This document shows, in pieces, positions 1 through 12,040 of a DNA stretch of 64,000 bases. The notes beneath the pieces are model-generated. The model was not told the origin of the DNA and ran no database searches. It saw only the letters and a list, made by a program, of their open reading frames with translations. A program made the translations under genes and the position numbers. The stretch's first letter is position 1. Each line of letters begins with the position of its first letter. The stretch is from Tridacna crocea (taxonomy: Eukaryota > Mollusca > Bivalvia > Cardiida > Cardiidae): assembly GCA_943736015.1 (NCBI GenBank), contig OX031057.1, forward strand, positions 42,122,501-42,186,500, given 5' to 3'.

Positions 1-1185
1 TATACCACCCGTAAAAGCACATACATTTATTTGGCCGCTGAAATGATTCCCGTGACCGGTCCAATACGACTTAAGTTTATAGAGTTACCTTGCTTGATGG
101 GGGATTTCCCTATTCACAAAAGTCAAATATCTTTAAAAAGGAATGCGCACAAATACTTTTGTTAGTTACTTCTAGAAAAATCTTTAGTATCATGTGATGT
201 CCATAAATATATCTTAAAAACGAAAAAAAAAAATTGTAATAAGTAATACGAAAATACGCTTCCTGGCTCTTCCTGTGACGTTAGCGAATGGCCTCCCAGA
301 CAAATAGAAATTGTCAAAAAAAAAAAAACCCGTAAAACATGACGGATATCTCCGCTTAAAAGGTGTCTACTGAGGAATCACCGAATGTCGCAGGTACATT
401 GTTGTGTTGTCTATCGCTAAGCTAAAGGAAATTATGATCAATGTTTGTTTCGTGGGTGATTTTGGATTGGAAAGGCTGTCTTGTGCTGGCGCCGGCAAAC
501 GATCGAGACGTTGCATTCCTTGTGTTTATATTATATAGGGAAGATTTTTTTTTCATATTTTATCATTTATTTTGGTTATAGAATGTCAATTTCCTGTGGT
601 TGTATTTACAGATAATAGATTGAACACCATAAGTACTGGCCCGACCGTTGACTGCGCGTGTCATATTCTTCACTGGTGTAACGGATTGAGTCATGTAACG
701 TTATATCATATCTTATCCGTTGTCTTCGCATGTCATATTCTTCAAAGATACGACCTGTATTATATGACGCATTACTCTCCCCAAAATTGTGGGAGTGGGG
801 GGGGTGTAGTAATATGCGCTATAAAGTGGCAATAGAGAAAATGCCTTTTATCAATACGTTTGAGGAAAAATCAGGCCTGTTTTAGCTCTAGATTTCTCTA
901 AACTGCTGATCATAGCTGAATGAATCGCAGCAGATAGCGTTTTATTGAGTAAACGTTTAGTTTAGTTTGAAATTTAAAGTAACGGTTGTCGCGTAGAAAA
1001 GTAGTCCGGTTCTGTATCCAGGATGCCAAATTAGATGTGTATTTGTAGAATGCCATCTAGCGGGAGATAATGCTGGCCCGACAGCTGTTTTACGCATTCG
1101 CGTTTTATATCTTTTTGTTTTTCGACTGTATTATATCATATAGGCTTAACTAACCATGTAAAGATCCGAAAGACTGAAAGAATAA
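1..1185. other. No gene seen
   Basis: AT-rich. CATGTCATATTCTTCA-type words repeat at about 656 and 728. No conserved frame. Confidence 0.6.
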
Positions 1186-1310
1186 AAGCTTTTTGGAGAG
1201 AGAAACAGAGAGAGACAGAGAAGCAAGACAGAGGCAGAGAAACGGAGTACAGGACACAGCGAGGGGCTGCGCACACGAGAGACGGAGAGAAAGACAGACA
1301 GAATGACACA
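1186..1310. repeat. GA-rich low-complexity tract
   Basis: About 125 bases of AGAGA/CAGA-type purine-rich sequence; creates spurious serine/leucine-rich frames on the minus strand. A smaller GA tract lies at 11640-11672. Confidence 0.8.
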
Positions 1311-1589
1311 CAGACTTACCTCTATGAGTAATAAACCAGTACATTCCACATGTAAATGAACACAAAATCGGTACTACAAAAACAATAGTCTTTCGCATAG
1401 TGCGTGTTGTAGCCATTTTTTTGTCATACGAACAAAGAGTTACCCTGTGAATCATCACCGTGTAGAGTCTATTGGTTTCGTTTCATATTTCAATACACGT
1501 AGATCTAGATCGAATTACCTTTTGGCTCGTTGACAAACAACAAAATTAAACAAAAAAAAAACTTATCAAATTTTTAAGTACATGCGGCC

Positions 1590-1722
1590 GTAGTTTAGAT
1601 AAAACATTGTGGGAAATAAAGAAAATGCTGCTTACCAGCATTTTACCCTTTTCCCACAATGTTTACAAAAGTTTGTTCCCCAGGGTTGTTTAATACGAGA
1701 TGGTTTTGGTTAAGGGTTACGT
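1590..1722 (+). mobile_element. Family A MITE fragment
   Basis: Hairpin with worn right arm ending GGTTAAGGGTTAC. Confidence 0.65.
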
Positions 1723-1851
1723 GACAGGGGCGACTGCTCTTCTTGAACAAAGCTTCCGTTAGATTGTGTAGTTTAAGATCTGAAACTACGTATACAATCT
1801 GACATCGGATTTACATGTACCTTTTTGAAAAAAATACTTGAGTCATGCTCT

Positions 1852-2175
1852 GTTAAAAGGGAACTTGATGCAACTGCGAAAAGCATCGACCAGGTCAGCC
1901 TGCGCAGTCCGCGCAGGCTGACCTTGGCCGAAACTTTTCGCTACTGGTCAGTTTTTTGTGTGTTTAAGGCCCAGTCTACCTTACGATAAAGTCAGTTGTT
2001 AGAAAAAGTGGCCATTATCGATCCTGCAGGAGTATGTAATGGATACCTTGGTTTCATGCGACACGGAGATGCATCAAGCCCCCTTTTGCCAAAGCATAGC
2101 TCATTTAGTTCACAGTTCACACCTACAATATAAGGTCTAATTATATTGCTTTTGTACAACAAATAAATACAACGT
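1852..2175. repeat. Repeat E with a GGTCAGCCTGCGC hairpin, uninterrupted copy
   Basis: Contains the palindrome CAGGTCAGCCTGCGCAGTCC with its complement and a segment GATGCATCAAGCCCCCTTTT. Second copy at 22232-22800. Confidence 0.65.
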
Positions 2176-2381
2176 GGGTATTGCAAAATACTAGATCCCT
2201 TCTACACCCTGTATCAGATGTCGCCTCTCCAAAATACATGTATACTGGACAAAAAAGTTAAGGATCATTATTTTGTTTTAACCTACTACTGAGACTGAAA
2301 TATATTTTTAGGTAAAATTGACATCTTTACGTTCCTCAGTTCACTCTCAGTAACACCAGGTTATTGAATTGTCTTTGCATT

Positions 2382-2648
2382 AATGGAGTGCAACACACGA
2401 AAAGGGTCATTCGGACATTTGCGTAAAGTGTCGTCTCTGATCAGCGTTTGCAGTCCGCACAGGCTAATCCAAAACGATACTTTCCGATTTTATGTGATTT
2501 TCTGTTTTACGCAAGTCTACTGTAACACAAAATCTAATGTAGTCGTAAAGTGCCGTCTCGGATTAGCCTGCGCGGACTGCGCAGGCTAATCCGGGACGAC
2601 ACTTTACGCAAATGTCCGAATGCACCTTTTCGCGTGTTGCACTCCATT
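2382..2648. mobile_element. Family F foldback MITE, full copy
   Basis: 267 bp; AATGGAGTGCAACACACG start mirrors CGCGTGTTGCACTCCATT end. Inner hairpins include GCCTGCGCGGACTGCGCAGGC. Contains TTACGCAAGTCTACTGTAAC between the arms. Confidence 0.82.
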
Positions 2649-4552
2649 TCATGGTTGAATAATCACACGAAAACAACGCATGGTTGGGTCAAAAACAAAA
2701 TGTAACAGCATGTGTAGCATTAATCTTGATAGAAGTCTACGTTTTTAACTTTCTTTCGGCTGCTTTGGGTGTTTGATGAAACGTTTGCATTTCTTGGTGA
2801 GAAGTCTGTGATGCGGCACCTATTATAAGGAACAAGGGAGTCGCTCAAACGATGTGTATACTGGAAGGAGGCCATATTAAAGGGGCGGTAGCTATAACTT
2901 TTAATGTGTCACAGGATGTCATCCCAAAAACCAGGAATAATACTGGCAATGTTGCTGAAAGATCCCCGAACGGATCGTTGAATGTGTACTGTGCCCGTCA
3001 GGAACATTATCTTGCGACATAATCGCCACAATATGACATGCATGCAAAAGCTTAGATTAGCTGTCAACCTCATTAATGACTTTTTTTAAGCAACTGGAAA
3101 GCAAGTAACATCACAGATCCTTTGTAACAGACACCGCTCTCCAATTACTGGTTCTAAACGAACGATTGTCCGAACAATTTTGACAAGACCGTGCCGGATG
3201 GTCTACGTCTCATGTCTCGTGGCAGGTTAATGTCACTATACAAAAGTTAGTAAAACTCACGAAAATTTTGTTCGTAACTATATACCTTAGTGAAACGGGG
3301 CCCAGCTGTTACAACGCATTTTGTAATAAACCTGCAAAATGTAATAAGTATTACAAAGTGCGTTTTGATGACATGAAATGTAATAAAAAGTTATGCACCG
3401 CGTTTTGTAATAAATTTGCAAAATGTTATTATCTTTGTTACCTGGACCCCAGTTCTAAGATGTTGAATAGAAGGACATATGTATACTTGACGGTTATTTG
3501 GCCTTCTTGTCGCGTTTTCAAGTCGCATGATCTTGTCTAGCCGTCTTCTTTCTCTTTTTTAACGAACTTATTCTTATTTTTTCTTCTGCTTAGATTTATT
3601 TTCTTAATGAAAATTTACAATTATTCTAAGGGTCATTTGCAGCCATGGCAAATTAATGTAACAAATATTTTTCTGAAATTCGCCATATAAAAATAAACCA
3701 CGTCTATTTCCTGGTTCGGCATTTTGATTTCGATTTATTTACAAAACCATGACGAAACAGACTGTGTATCGGAACAATTTCCAAGAAAAATGGATTTAGA
3801 CAGCAAATTCTGTGACAGTCAGCCTTTTAAACTCAATGTTTACACACTGTTTACACGGTTGTAGGATCTATCTAAGCGTCAGCTTCTTGGATCCATTTTC
3901 GTAGATTTTATTTCTTACCGATTATGGTTCTTTCTTACCGATTATGGTTCATCACTGTTGGAGAGGTGAATGGCAAGCTTACTGATGCCAGATATAGGGG
4001 TGGGATCCTTTACACCATTTTTAGGTCATATGCAGGTGCTTATTGAAAAACAATTCTCCTTTTGGACCATAATGCAGTCCCGCACACAGCAAGTTCATTG
4101 AATGATTATCTTGAGGTTGAAACAATTGATCGGCCCAGTTGATTCTAACCTGAACCCTGCCTTGGAAATGTTCCAAAGGACATTTTCTACCCGATCAGTA
4201 GTTCCATGTAACCCTTTCTTTGCCATGTTTAATACGTAAAAGCCTTCTTCACTGGGATCTTTAAAAGTTAGCATTGTGTAGTAAAAGATTAAAATGCTAT
4301 CCAATGAGAAATGTTGGTCAAAAGTCGTACGTTGTAAATCAATTGGTAAACAAACCAGGAAGGAGAAGTGCAAACACAGCTAACCATGCATGTAAAATAA
4401 AACATGCCTAATAATGTCTCTTGTAACAATGATATAAAATCAAAATAGATAAAAAATATCATTCTATCCATCACATATTTCATAAGCTGGTACGAATTTA
4501 TACCGCTGGCTTTTTTTGCCCAAACCTAATACTAGTACTTAAGTTTTTTTTT
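2649..4552. other. No gene seen
   Basis: Apart from the small inverted-repeat element at 3297-3450 nothing is recognised. TTTCTTACCGATTATGGTTC is tandemly duplicated near 3910-3950. Confidence 0.55.
3297..3450. repeat. Short inverted-repeat element with TGTAATAA motifs
   Basis: GGGGCCCAGCTGTTAC start mirrors GTTACCTGGACCCC end; the inside repeats CATTTTGTAATAAA-like words four times. Probably a MITE; only one copy is seen here. Confidence 0.55.
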
Positions 4553-5268
4553 GTGGTATTTGTCGAAGACAATACCACTATGAGTTCAAGATTGAATTTT
4601 AATAACTATGTATCTTATTTTGTTCAAAGCCGAAGGAAATAAACCCCGTTAAACTCATTTTTTCTCAGGCAAATGAGTTTTACGGTGGCACTCTGATATG
4701 TGATTTGAAACGACATATTAAAATACATTGGGTGAGGCCATCGATCGTTGAGATATTTATTTTTGAATATAGCTTCTGTCGCGTATAGCCTTTTATTGGC
4801 GCAATGATACAAATTTGCCAACTGACCCAGGGCTTTTTCGTTCCATAACCAATTCGTTCCATGGCTTGTCCATCCTATAATTGTGCGCTTCCCCATTTGA
4901 TTGCTCATGAATATTTATAGATCGAGGTAATTGATTGTAATGTTGGAAATTAAATGTAAAAGGCTAGAGATATTTCAAAATGATAGTTTTTAGGAAAAAC
5001 TTAATTGTGTTCGATATATCAACAGGACTTTTCTCTCTATTCATCATGAATCCTACTGTCAAGGGGCGTTACTCCTGCTTCCTTCTCTAATGATCAAACG
5101 GAGACCAATTATACAAAAATAAACCAAATTTTGTCATGAGTACCCTCCCTTCAACCGAAAAAGTATTATTTGCTTAGTGGGTTGACTTTTAAGCCAATAT
5201 TTGAACAATATGTCTCTGTTTCTTTCAAACTATAATTCCACACAATGGGTTTCCTCGACAAATACCAC
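4553..5268. mobile_element. Family K inverted-repeat element (about 0.72 kb)
   Basis: GTGGTATTTGTCGAAGACAA start and an inverted TCGACAAATACCAC end. Shared inner blocks with the copies at 56028 and 57548 include AAGCCGAAGGAAATAAACCC and GGGTGAGGCCATCGATCG. No transposase frame; a non-autonomous DNA transposon. Confidence 0.72.
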
Positions 5269-5601
5269 TTCAGTGTTCTCAATGCTTTGATTTTAAAACC
5301 TGGTTGGGTTTGGCTTCTTCTAGCCATGACTTGTACCTAGTATGCTTCTTTTGTCAAGTTGGGTCTGGATTATTTCGTATAGTCTCTATGGATTTTAAAC
5401 ACCAGAAAAGACATACGTTTATAGCCTTCAAATTGAAGTGTAAATTCGTCAATTTTGAAATGACGAACAAAACAAATTTCAGAAGTAGATCTCTAAGTTA
5501 AATTAACGACGTTTGGTATAAATGTTTACGCGCATCCATACTGCGCATGTGTATTTCAGCCATCCAACGATGCAAATGATACGGCTTCTGTCGTTTTCCT
5601 G

Positions 5602-5671
5602 AAACTGGCATGCCAGTTGTCATGCTATCCTTTCAGGAGAAGGTGATAGCATCAAAACTGGCCTGCCAGTG
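5602..5671. repeat. Hairpin with CTGGCATGCCAG arms
   Basis: ACTGGCATGCCAGTTGTCAT pairs loosely with ATAGCATCAAAACTGGCCTGCCAGT; about 70 bp. Confidence 0.5.
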
Positions 5672-6494
5672 TAAGGATGATATGACTGGTAAAGAATTAG
5701 CTGGAAGAAAGGTCCAGTTACACAGTAAACAATGAAACAGGCAGAAAATTGAAGCTGTTGAAGTATACCTATTTCTTGAAGTATAGCTATTTCCTCTTTG
5801 AAAAATACTATGGGAAAAGAGAAAATTTCTTCCACTGAATAATTTTTCCTTTTTCCATCATGTCAGCCGAGCTTTTATCCCTTTCCATGGAAAAAATTAA
5901 CTTCCAATGTGACCTTTATCCCTTTTTCCTGGGGAAAGAAGCACGGGTAGGTGCCATTTTTATTTTTTCTTATTGTCAAGATGTATTAGTACTATGACTG
6001 TGGAAAATTTTTCAAAAATCTGTTCGTTAGAAAGTATGTTTTTATTGAAAATTAACCCTTAACCCGGTCAAATTATCTCCTTTTTTAACCCAATGGTCTA
6101 TATATAAAATGCATATTGGTACATTTGCCATGCTCAGAACCAGGCTTTTATAAATATGTTTTTTGTGCAAAACTGAATTATTTTTCTTTAAAGTGATGTA
6201 TATTTGTATATTCTTCTGGCAATTTTCCTGTTTAATTGACTATTCAAGGAAAGTGTGTTAAATCCAGTATATGCTTTTGTACTTTTGTAAAATTTTCGTC
6301 CCAGAATCTGAACGGCCACCTTTAACAAAGGCAATGTTAATTTTTGACACTATCGGGGGTTTAACTGAGGAATAGCAACATGAAAGGCTCAAAACGATAT
6401 GAAAATTATGGTAGTAAATTGTAATTTAATATCAATTATATTATTTAAAAATATGAAAATTATTGTGAACAAGAGCATCTGTTTTTGTGCGGGC

Positions 6495-6645
6495 AGTCCG
6501 AGTGTTAGTCACTAGCATAGAAATGACTAAAAGTTGTCAAATGGCCGGCTTTAAGATTGTTTTTTTTTCTCTCTTCTCTTTTTAACTGGTTTTAAAATGC
6601 ATTTTACGGACAGCAACTAACGCTCGGATTGGCAGCACAATAACA
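6495..6645. repeat. Inverted repeat CAGTCCGAGTGTTAG
   Basis: CAGTCCGAGTGTTAG (6497) mirrors CTAACGCTCGGATTG (6618). About 135 bp apart, probably another small foldback. Confidence 0.5.
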
Positions 6646-6787
6646 GATTGCGATCTTCACGCAATAATTTCCATACTTTTAAATGGTAAATTGAGTTATG
6701 ATGCATAGATCTGATACCGTCATTGCTTACTTTTAATGTTTTTTTTTTATTTGTTTTAAACCCCAGGGCTATTTGCGATTCACTGAC

Positions 6788-6890
6788 CTTTTGCCGACAG
6801 CGTATATCAAGATCAGACGGCATAGAACGCGCAGTCTGATCTTGAATCTACACTTACCGATAGGGAATTATTTTTCCTATCCTTTTGTAT
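6788..6890. repeat. Repeat I fragment (AGATCAAGATCAGAC)
   Basis: TTTTGCCGACAGCGTATATC and AAGATCAGAC. Related fragments at 7905-8000, 42715-42810, 47440-47560 and 53640-53700 make this a dispersed old repeat. Confidence 0.5.
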
Positions 6891-7103
6891 CCTGTGAAAT
6901 ATGTCATTATGCTGCAGCAATACAAGGACACTGAACTTTGTGTGCAATTTTACTTGACAATCTTTCGTTATTACGCCGGAAATATCTTAAACGCTTCTCG
7001 ATTGTAGTGTTGACGGGCGCCGCCATAAAGAAGGTACATGTATATAGTTAAGCTTGATTTGCAACGCATGATGTGATAGGATATCGTCAAGTAATAGAAA
7101 TGG

Positions 7104-7362
7104 CATCCTCGGGTAACCCGGGGTCTCCCTATTTGCAACGCTACATCGACCCCTGGGACAATTAATTGAATTTCCCTCGCTATACCGCTGGCCGAATGCT
7201 GGATTTTCATTGGTTCCATCATCATTTTGTGATGGGCGAGTGGACTGTACGCTATGACGTTTCGTATCGATTTTCGGCGGCTGATTCAAAGTTTTATTAG
7301 TCAATTGTCCCAGGGGTCGATGTAGCGTAGCAAATAGGGAGACCCCGGGGTATCCGAAGATG
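7104..7362. mobile_element. Family G foldback (Mutator-like) with 9-bp target duplication
   Basis: 259 bp. Terminal inverted repeats of about 60 bp begin CATCCTCGG and contain GGGTCTCCCTATTTGC. TAGAAATGG occurs at 7095-7103 and again at 7363-7371. Non-coding. A 9-bp duplication suggests a Mutator-type transposase supplied elsewhere. Confidence 0.85.
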
Positions 7363-7904
7363 TAGAAATGGCGGCGTTTTTGTGATAAAATAGTTCAAAT
7401 TTTCTCAAAGAAAATTGAGATCACCAATCACCAAAATGTTTCATGAATAATTCATAAAAACGAGGAAACGCAAGCGAAATAGCCCTGGGGCGAATACAGA
7501 ATATATCGACACTTGGTCACTGAGGATGAGTTAAGGTATGCAAGCATCAAATGTGAAAAAGAGCATTGCTACAGTTTATGAATTAACGACTGAAATAAAT
7601 ATTTGCTGAACTTAACGCTAGTTCACACATTTGGGTAACGCAGAGGTCTTATGTGGGCGTGCGATCTATGCATTTTATTGAAACGCAGACCTGGACGGAA
7701 AATCTTTTGAATACACTTGTAGGAAAAAAAAAACCAGAAAATGGTGGTAATCATGCAGCATTTTCTCCTTTCTCTGTATTTTTAAGCCTTTCTGACACAA
7801 ACCTCCATTGAATAAGTCGTCCGCGAAGGCTCTCAATTTGGACCGATCTATATATAACATCTATTTTTCTGTTATAGAGTTAACTCTCCATACTGTAGAC
7901 GACA

Positions 7905-8000
7905 CAGGATCCTTTTGTGGACAGCGTAGATCAAGATCAGACTGCACAAACCAGAAGTCTGATCTCTGATATACACTTTCCACTCGTCTATTCAAGATTA
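7905..8000. repeat. Repeat I fragment
   Basis: CCTTTTGTGGACAGCGTAGA then TCAAGATCAGACTGCACAAA. Confidence 0.5.
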
Positions 8001-8043
8001 TGACCAAACTGCCTCTTAATCTTACTGTGAAACTGTACTTAGC

Positions 8044-8233
8044 AGAGCTCCAGATGAGAGGGAGTGATGGTATTATAAAATCATTATTCCTCTCCCAAAC
8101 CCTATGTTGTGGGTACTCATTAGAATCGTCTCAATGAGACGATTCTAATGAGCACCCACAACATAGAGTTTAATGTATAATAATTGATATTTTCAATTTT
8201 AAAATCAAAATCACTTCCTCTATCTGGAGCTCT
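8044..8233. mobile_element. Family C foldback MITE
   Basis: Ends AGAGCTCCAGAT and ATCTGGAGCTCT. The middle (8115-8160) is a near-perfect palindrome, ACTCATTAGAATCGTCTCA against its complement. No clear target duplication. Confidence 0.8.
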
Positions 8234-8313
8234 GAGCACTTGCTGCCTTTGACAATGTGTACTTAATGTGTTCAGTTGATGACAAGAAAATATCAGTGAG
8301 ATCGATGCCTTCG

Positions 8314-9462
8314 TCACCACGGAGGCGGGTCGTAGCTGTAACCAAACATGTCAAAGTCCACACTGTACACCTCTTTAATCCCTTCTATAATCTCAGAATC
8401 TACCGTCTTGTAATACATATTAAACGCGCTTTTTCTTTGTAAAGATCTCGCAGTCTTCGTTAAAGGATAAGTTGCACGAGCGTCATTTAAAGCCGCTCGA
8501 AAAATGTTCGTTTTTTGATAATCGTCCTGGCTTTTATATCGGTCATGTGGGAAAAGGGCTCTATCCGAAATGAAACCTTGAATTTTTAAAGCGTCCCACA
8601 ATCGCCTTGTGACTTGTTCCCATGTTTGACAATCTAGGGCATGCCGATGGTTTTTGAGAGTGACATAGTCTAATACATCATCAGCAAGTGAAAAACCGGT
8701 CCAGTTGGCTTCCAGCTGCATGACTTTTAAAAGAACATCAAGTTTGTAAGGCTCTAACTTGGTTTGATTGATGGTGAAGTAAAAATCATCATTCAAGGTT
8801 TCTTGTTTTAAGACAAAAGAAGGATTGATCTCACAGGGTTTGCACAGGTAAAAAACTGGAGACCAATGGTAATCAAAAATACCACGTCGGGTGTTTCTTA
8901 CGACAAACTGCAAAAACTCCGAGAAAGTTATCTCTGATTTACATTTTGGATCTATTTCTCCCCTGACGGATATAGATGTTGATGGAGTGTACATACGGTC
9001 TATGTATGCAGAAAATAGTCTTGTATAAGGATTTCTCGCTGAAAGTATCATTCGGGTTGATTCACTCTTTAAGTTTTTTACACCATGTACAAGATGTTTA
9101 TTCTCCAAGGTATGAATGCCTTCTCTATATTCAGTCAACACATCTTTGATTGCTCTCCCGTCGTGGTGAAGGATATAAAAAAACTGAGCCATACGCGTGG
9201 AACCAATCTTTCCAATTTTACAATATGACCAGTTGTACTTTGAAGCTTGGTAAAATACGGGGTTGTGTATCTGATAGCCTGCTGAGGTCAACATTTTTCT
9301 GTATTTATCGCAAGTTTTATTGACTTTAACAAGTCTGTCTCTTTGGATGTCTTCATGACCTTGTTTGTTCGTACCTTTTGATGTTTTTCCAGTAGATACG
9401 CTTCCAATGCTGTAGATGTTTGGGAAAATATGTATGACTTCTGAAATGAGAATTTTAAACAT
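8314..9462 (-). CDS. Carbohydrate sulfotransferase (Golgi chondroitin/dermatan/HNK-1 type)
   Basis: Single-exon frame of 382 residues. Seen: a 5'-phosphosulfate-binding loop at residues 80-91 (YCKIGKIGSTRM), a 3'-phosphate-binding motif at 143-156 (RNPYTRLFSAYIDR) and a C-terminal FGY motif near 374-376, in the order used by the Sulfotransfer_2 family (CHST8-14 relatives). Such enzymes move sulfate from PAPS to sugar hydroxyls of glycosaminoglycans or glycoproteins in the Golgi lumen. Length fits the family (about 350-420). The start is the first ATG after an in-frame TGA; residues 3-20 are only moderately hydrophobic, so a true type II anchor could lie on an unseen upstream exon. A foldback element (8044-8233) begins 80 bases past the stop and may be in the 3' UTR. 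Acceptor sugar cannot be told from sequence; family call is firm. Confidence 0.9.
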   Translation of the reverse strand: MFKILISEVIHIFPNIYSIGSVSTGKTSKGTNKQGHEDIQRDRLVKVNKTCDKYRKMLTSAGYQIHNPVFYQASKYNWSYCKIGKIGSTRMAQFFYILHHDGRAIKDVLTEYREGIHTLENKHLVHGVKNLKSESTRMILSARNPYTRLFSAYIDRMYTPSTSISVRGEIDPKCKSEITFSEFLQFVVRNTRRGIFDYHWSPVFYLCKPCEINPSFVLKQETLNDDFYFTINQTKLEPYKLDVLLKVMQLEANWTGFSLADDVLDYVTLKNHRHALDCQTWEQVTRRLWDALKIQGFISDRALFPHDRYKSQDDYQKTNIFRAALNDARATYPLTKTARSLQRKSAFNMYYKTVDSEIIEGIKEVYSVDFDMFGYSYDPPPW

Positions 9463-9860
9463 CTTAACAACGTCAGTGTTTTCTTCACGTCGTCATGAAA
9501 AACGCCAACTTTATTTCATCCTTTCCGGTAGGTTATCGAGGGATATTGGTGAAATATTTTTCGATATTTCAAGGTTACGACCAGTGAAAATACTGATTTT
9601 TGGTATTTTAACTCTTCAACTAAAGGCGGAAACAGCTATTCCCGCGCACTAGTTACCTAGTAGGTAAAATGAGCGTGCCTCGCAAACAGATGAAAATATT
9701 TAGCTTACATTTCTCTTGCTTCACGTAATGTTGTAGTGTGTTGCTACCCGAAGGAGGAACCCCACGGGGAATATCCGAACAGAACTGTACTGGATTTTGA
9801 TTTGTCTCCCCCCCCCCACCCCTTAAAAGGGTTATAAGCATGAAATTAATAGAATATATA

Positions 9861-10040
9861 ATCCGAGACGGCACTTTCCGTTTAAATGTAATTTTCTGTT
9901 TTTCGCAAGTCTACTGTAGCAAGAAATCTAATGTAATCGTAAAGTGCCGTCTCGGATTAGCCTGCGCGGACTGCGCAGGCTGATCCGAGACGACACTTTA
10001 CGCAAATGTCCGAATGTCCCTTTTCGCGTGTTGCAAGCCA
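9861..10040. mobile_element. Family F foldback MITE, left arm truncated
   Basis: Begins inside the left arm (ATCCGAGACGGCACTTTCCG); right arm complete to CGCGTGTTGCAAGCC. Confidence 0.78.
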
Positions 10041-10664
10041 TATTGTCCATACTTTCAAATGGTGTGATTTAAAGTTAATTGTTTCATGACACATGCTTTG
10101 ATATTTTAGCCTTTACTTGGCCCTTCAGATCTTGGGACGAAAATTTACAAAAATGCAAAAAAATCATCCTTATACTCCCATAGCCTTATAATTTGCATTC
10201 ATAAAACCCAGTAGTCGAAAACCATCTGATAACACGATAAATTAAAGATTTATTACGGACCAGGTTGACACCAACGGGAGACACATTCTATTTTTAGATT
10301 ATCATTTCTCTCATTTAAATACAGGAAAACACAGACAAAGTTTCAAACGTCTGTCCGAAAAAGACAATATGGAAAATAATTATTACATGTTTGTTATGTA
10401 ATGGAATTTTTATTTAAAAGCGTTATTAGTCAAGTGCCAGTCACTTGACATTCCCGCAATGCGTTATTGATTTTTGGCGCGAAATCTAAAAATAGCTTAA
10501 GAGGGTACGTAGCCTTTTAAGGGAATACCATCAAAAAAACATTTTGGTAATTTTATGATTCTTAATTATTGATAATTTGTATTGTTTTTTTTTTCACATA
10601 AATTTCAATGAGATATTTATATATTTTTAATTTGGTGTGATGTGAAAATTCTAAATACCCACCT

Positions 10665-10893
10665 TTAACCCTTTACCGAAGGACAAAATTTTAGATTTGT
10701 CCAAATTGAAAGCACTTGAAGACGACAAAATAAATGTAACGCTAAAACTGAAATTTGTTTCCAGCTGGGTAGAAAACATTGTGAGAAATGGAGAAAATGC
10801 TGGAGACCAGCATTTTCTCCTTTTCCCTCGATGTTTTTAAAAGGCTTCTATCTAGGGGTCGTAAAAACCAGGGATTGTTTGGAAAAGGGTAAA
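10665..10893 (+). mobile_element. Family A MITE, full length
   Basis: 229 bp; right end reads GGGTAAA instead of GGGTTAA. Stem has a few mismatches. Confidence 0.83.
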
Positions 10894-10988
10894 TTATTAG
10901 AGGTAAATAGAGAACGAGATAAAGTTTCCTCTTTCAGGATTCATTACTGGCGTTACTAGTTTTGAATACATGCTCTGGCAAAAGGACG

Positions 10989-11203
10989 TTTAATCCTTAC
11001 TTTGGACGCCCCAGAGAAAGAAGCCTTTTGAAAACACTATGGGTAAACGAGAAAATGCTGGTAACCAGCATTTTCTCCTTTTCCCACAGTGTTTTCTACC
11101 CTTCCCTGAACAAATTTCTATTTTTTAGTCACCTTTATTTTGTCGTCTGCAAATGCTTTCATTTTGGACCAGTCTAAAATTTTCTCGTTTGGTAATGAGT
11201 TAA
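10989..11203 (-). mobile_element. Family A MITE, left end clipped
   Basis: L arm complete to TTAA at 11200-11203; the S-arm end is shortened. Confidence 0.82.
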
Positions 11204-12040
11204 TGTATCTCGGTGATGCATTATACTAAGCAAGTCATCATAATTTATAATAATTATGGATCCATCGAATTCGTTTTGTCTGAAAACCTGTGGTAGAATG
11301 GTCCTTTGTCATGTAGAAAATTTACCAAACCCAAAAAAGGTTCGACCTATATCAGCCTGGTAGTACAGATAACTGTCCCCAAAGGCGATGTTACTTTTTG
11401 ACTGGTCGCCTCTGGTGCGTACAGTAAATGTCCAAATATGAAAAAGATCACCGGAACGTCTCATTATTGAGACTACCTGTGCGGGCTAACTTGAGTCGAT
11501 AAATAGGTCATATCATTCCATATATTTCTCGCGTTATTCACCGAAAATAGCCATTCAAACCTCAGGGTGGGAAATCCCGGGGTTTTGCGTATTTCGCATA
11601 TCGATGGGATAATTCCAGTAAGCAGTTTATCCACAACAAGAAAAAAGATAAGAGAGAGAAAGAGAGAGAGGGTTTGACTTACTCTCTGAATAAATTAAAT
11701 AAATTCCACCAAAGCAAATCATAACCACAAACAGGAAATACACCAATGTTCTTGTATTAGGCATTTGTATGTTGCAGAACATTTACTGTAACCTAACATT
11801 AAGAATACTGAACATCACCCTTGAATAACATATTACGCGACATATATCTATTTTTATAAATCTTACACTCAAAGTATCTATTACAGTGCTCCTATTGGTG
11901 AATTATATTCTACATTGTGTACGCGGAAGTTTTTTGTTTTCAAAAAGGTGTACATACATTGGTGGCAGAGCACACAATGTGAATAGGCCTATAAGTTTCC
12001 GCTCACCTGGGCATCAACCGCGTGTACCTTGCCTACATCT

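Larger units (their letters stand above)
5269..7094. other. No gene seen
   Basis: Two small inverted repeats and a repeat I fragment (listed) in AT-rich sequence. Confidence 0.55.
9463..12040. other. Region upstream of the sulfotransferase: repeats only
   Basis: Family F and family A copies. 9745-9850 resembles 27885-27975 (AGAACTGTRCTGRATTTT... AAGCATGAAA), another dispersed repeat. No upstream coding exon recognised. Confidence 0.5.

Noticed and set aside
1150-1458. 102-codon minus-strand frame rich in Ser, Leu and Cys
   Set aside because: Produced by the GA-rich low-complexity tract; no conserved features.
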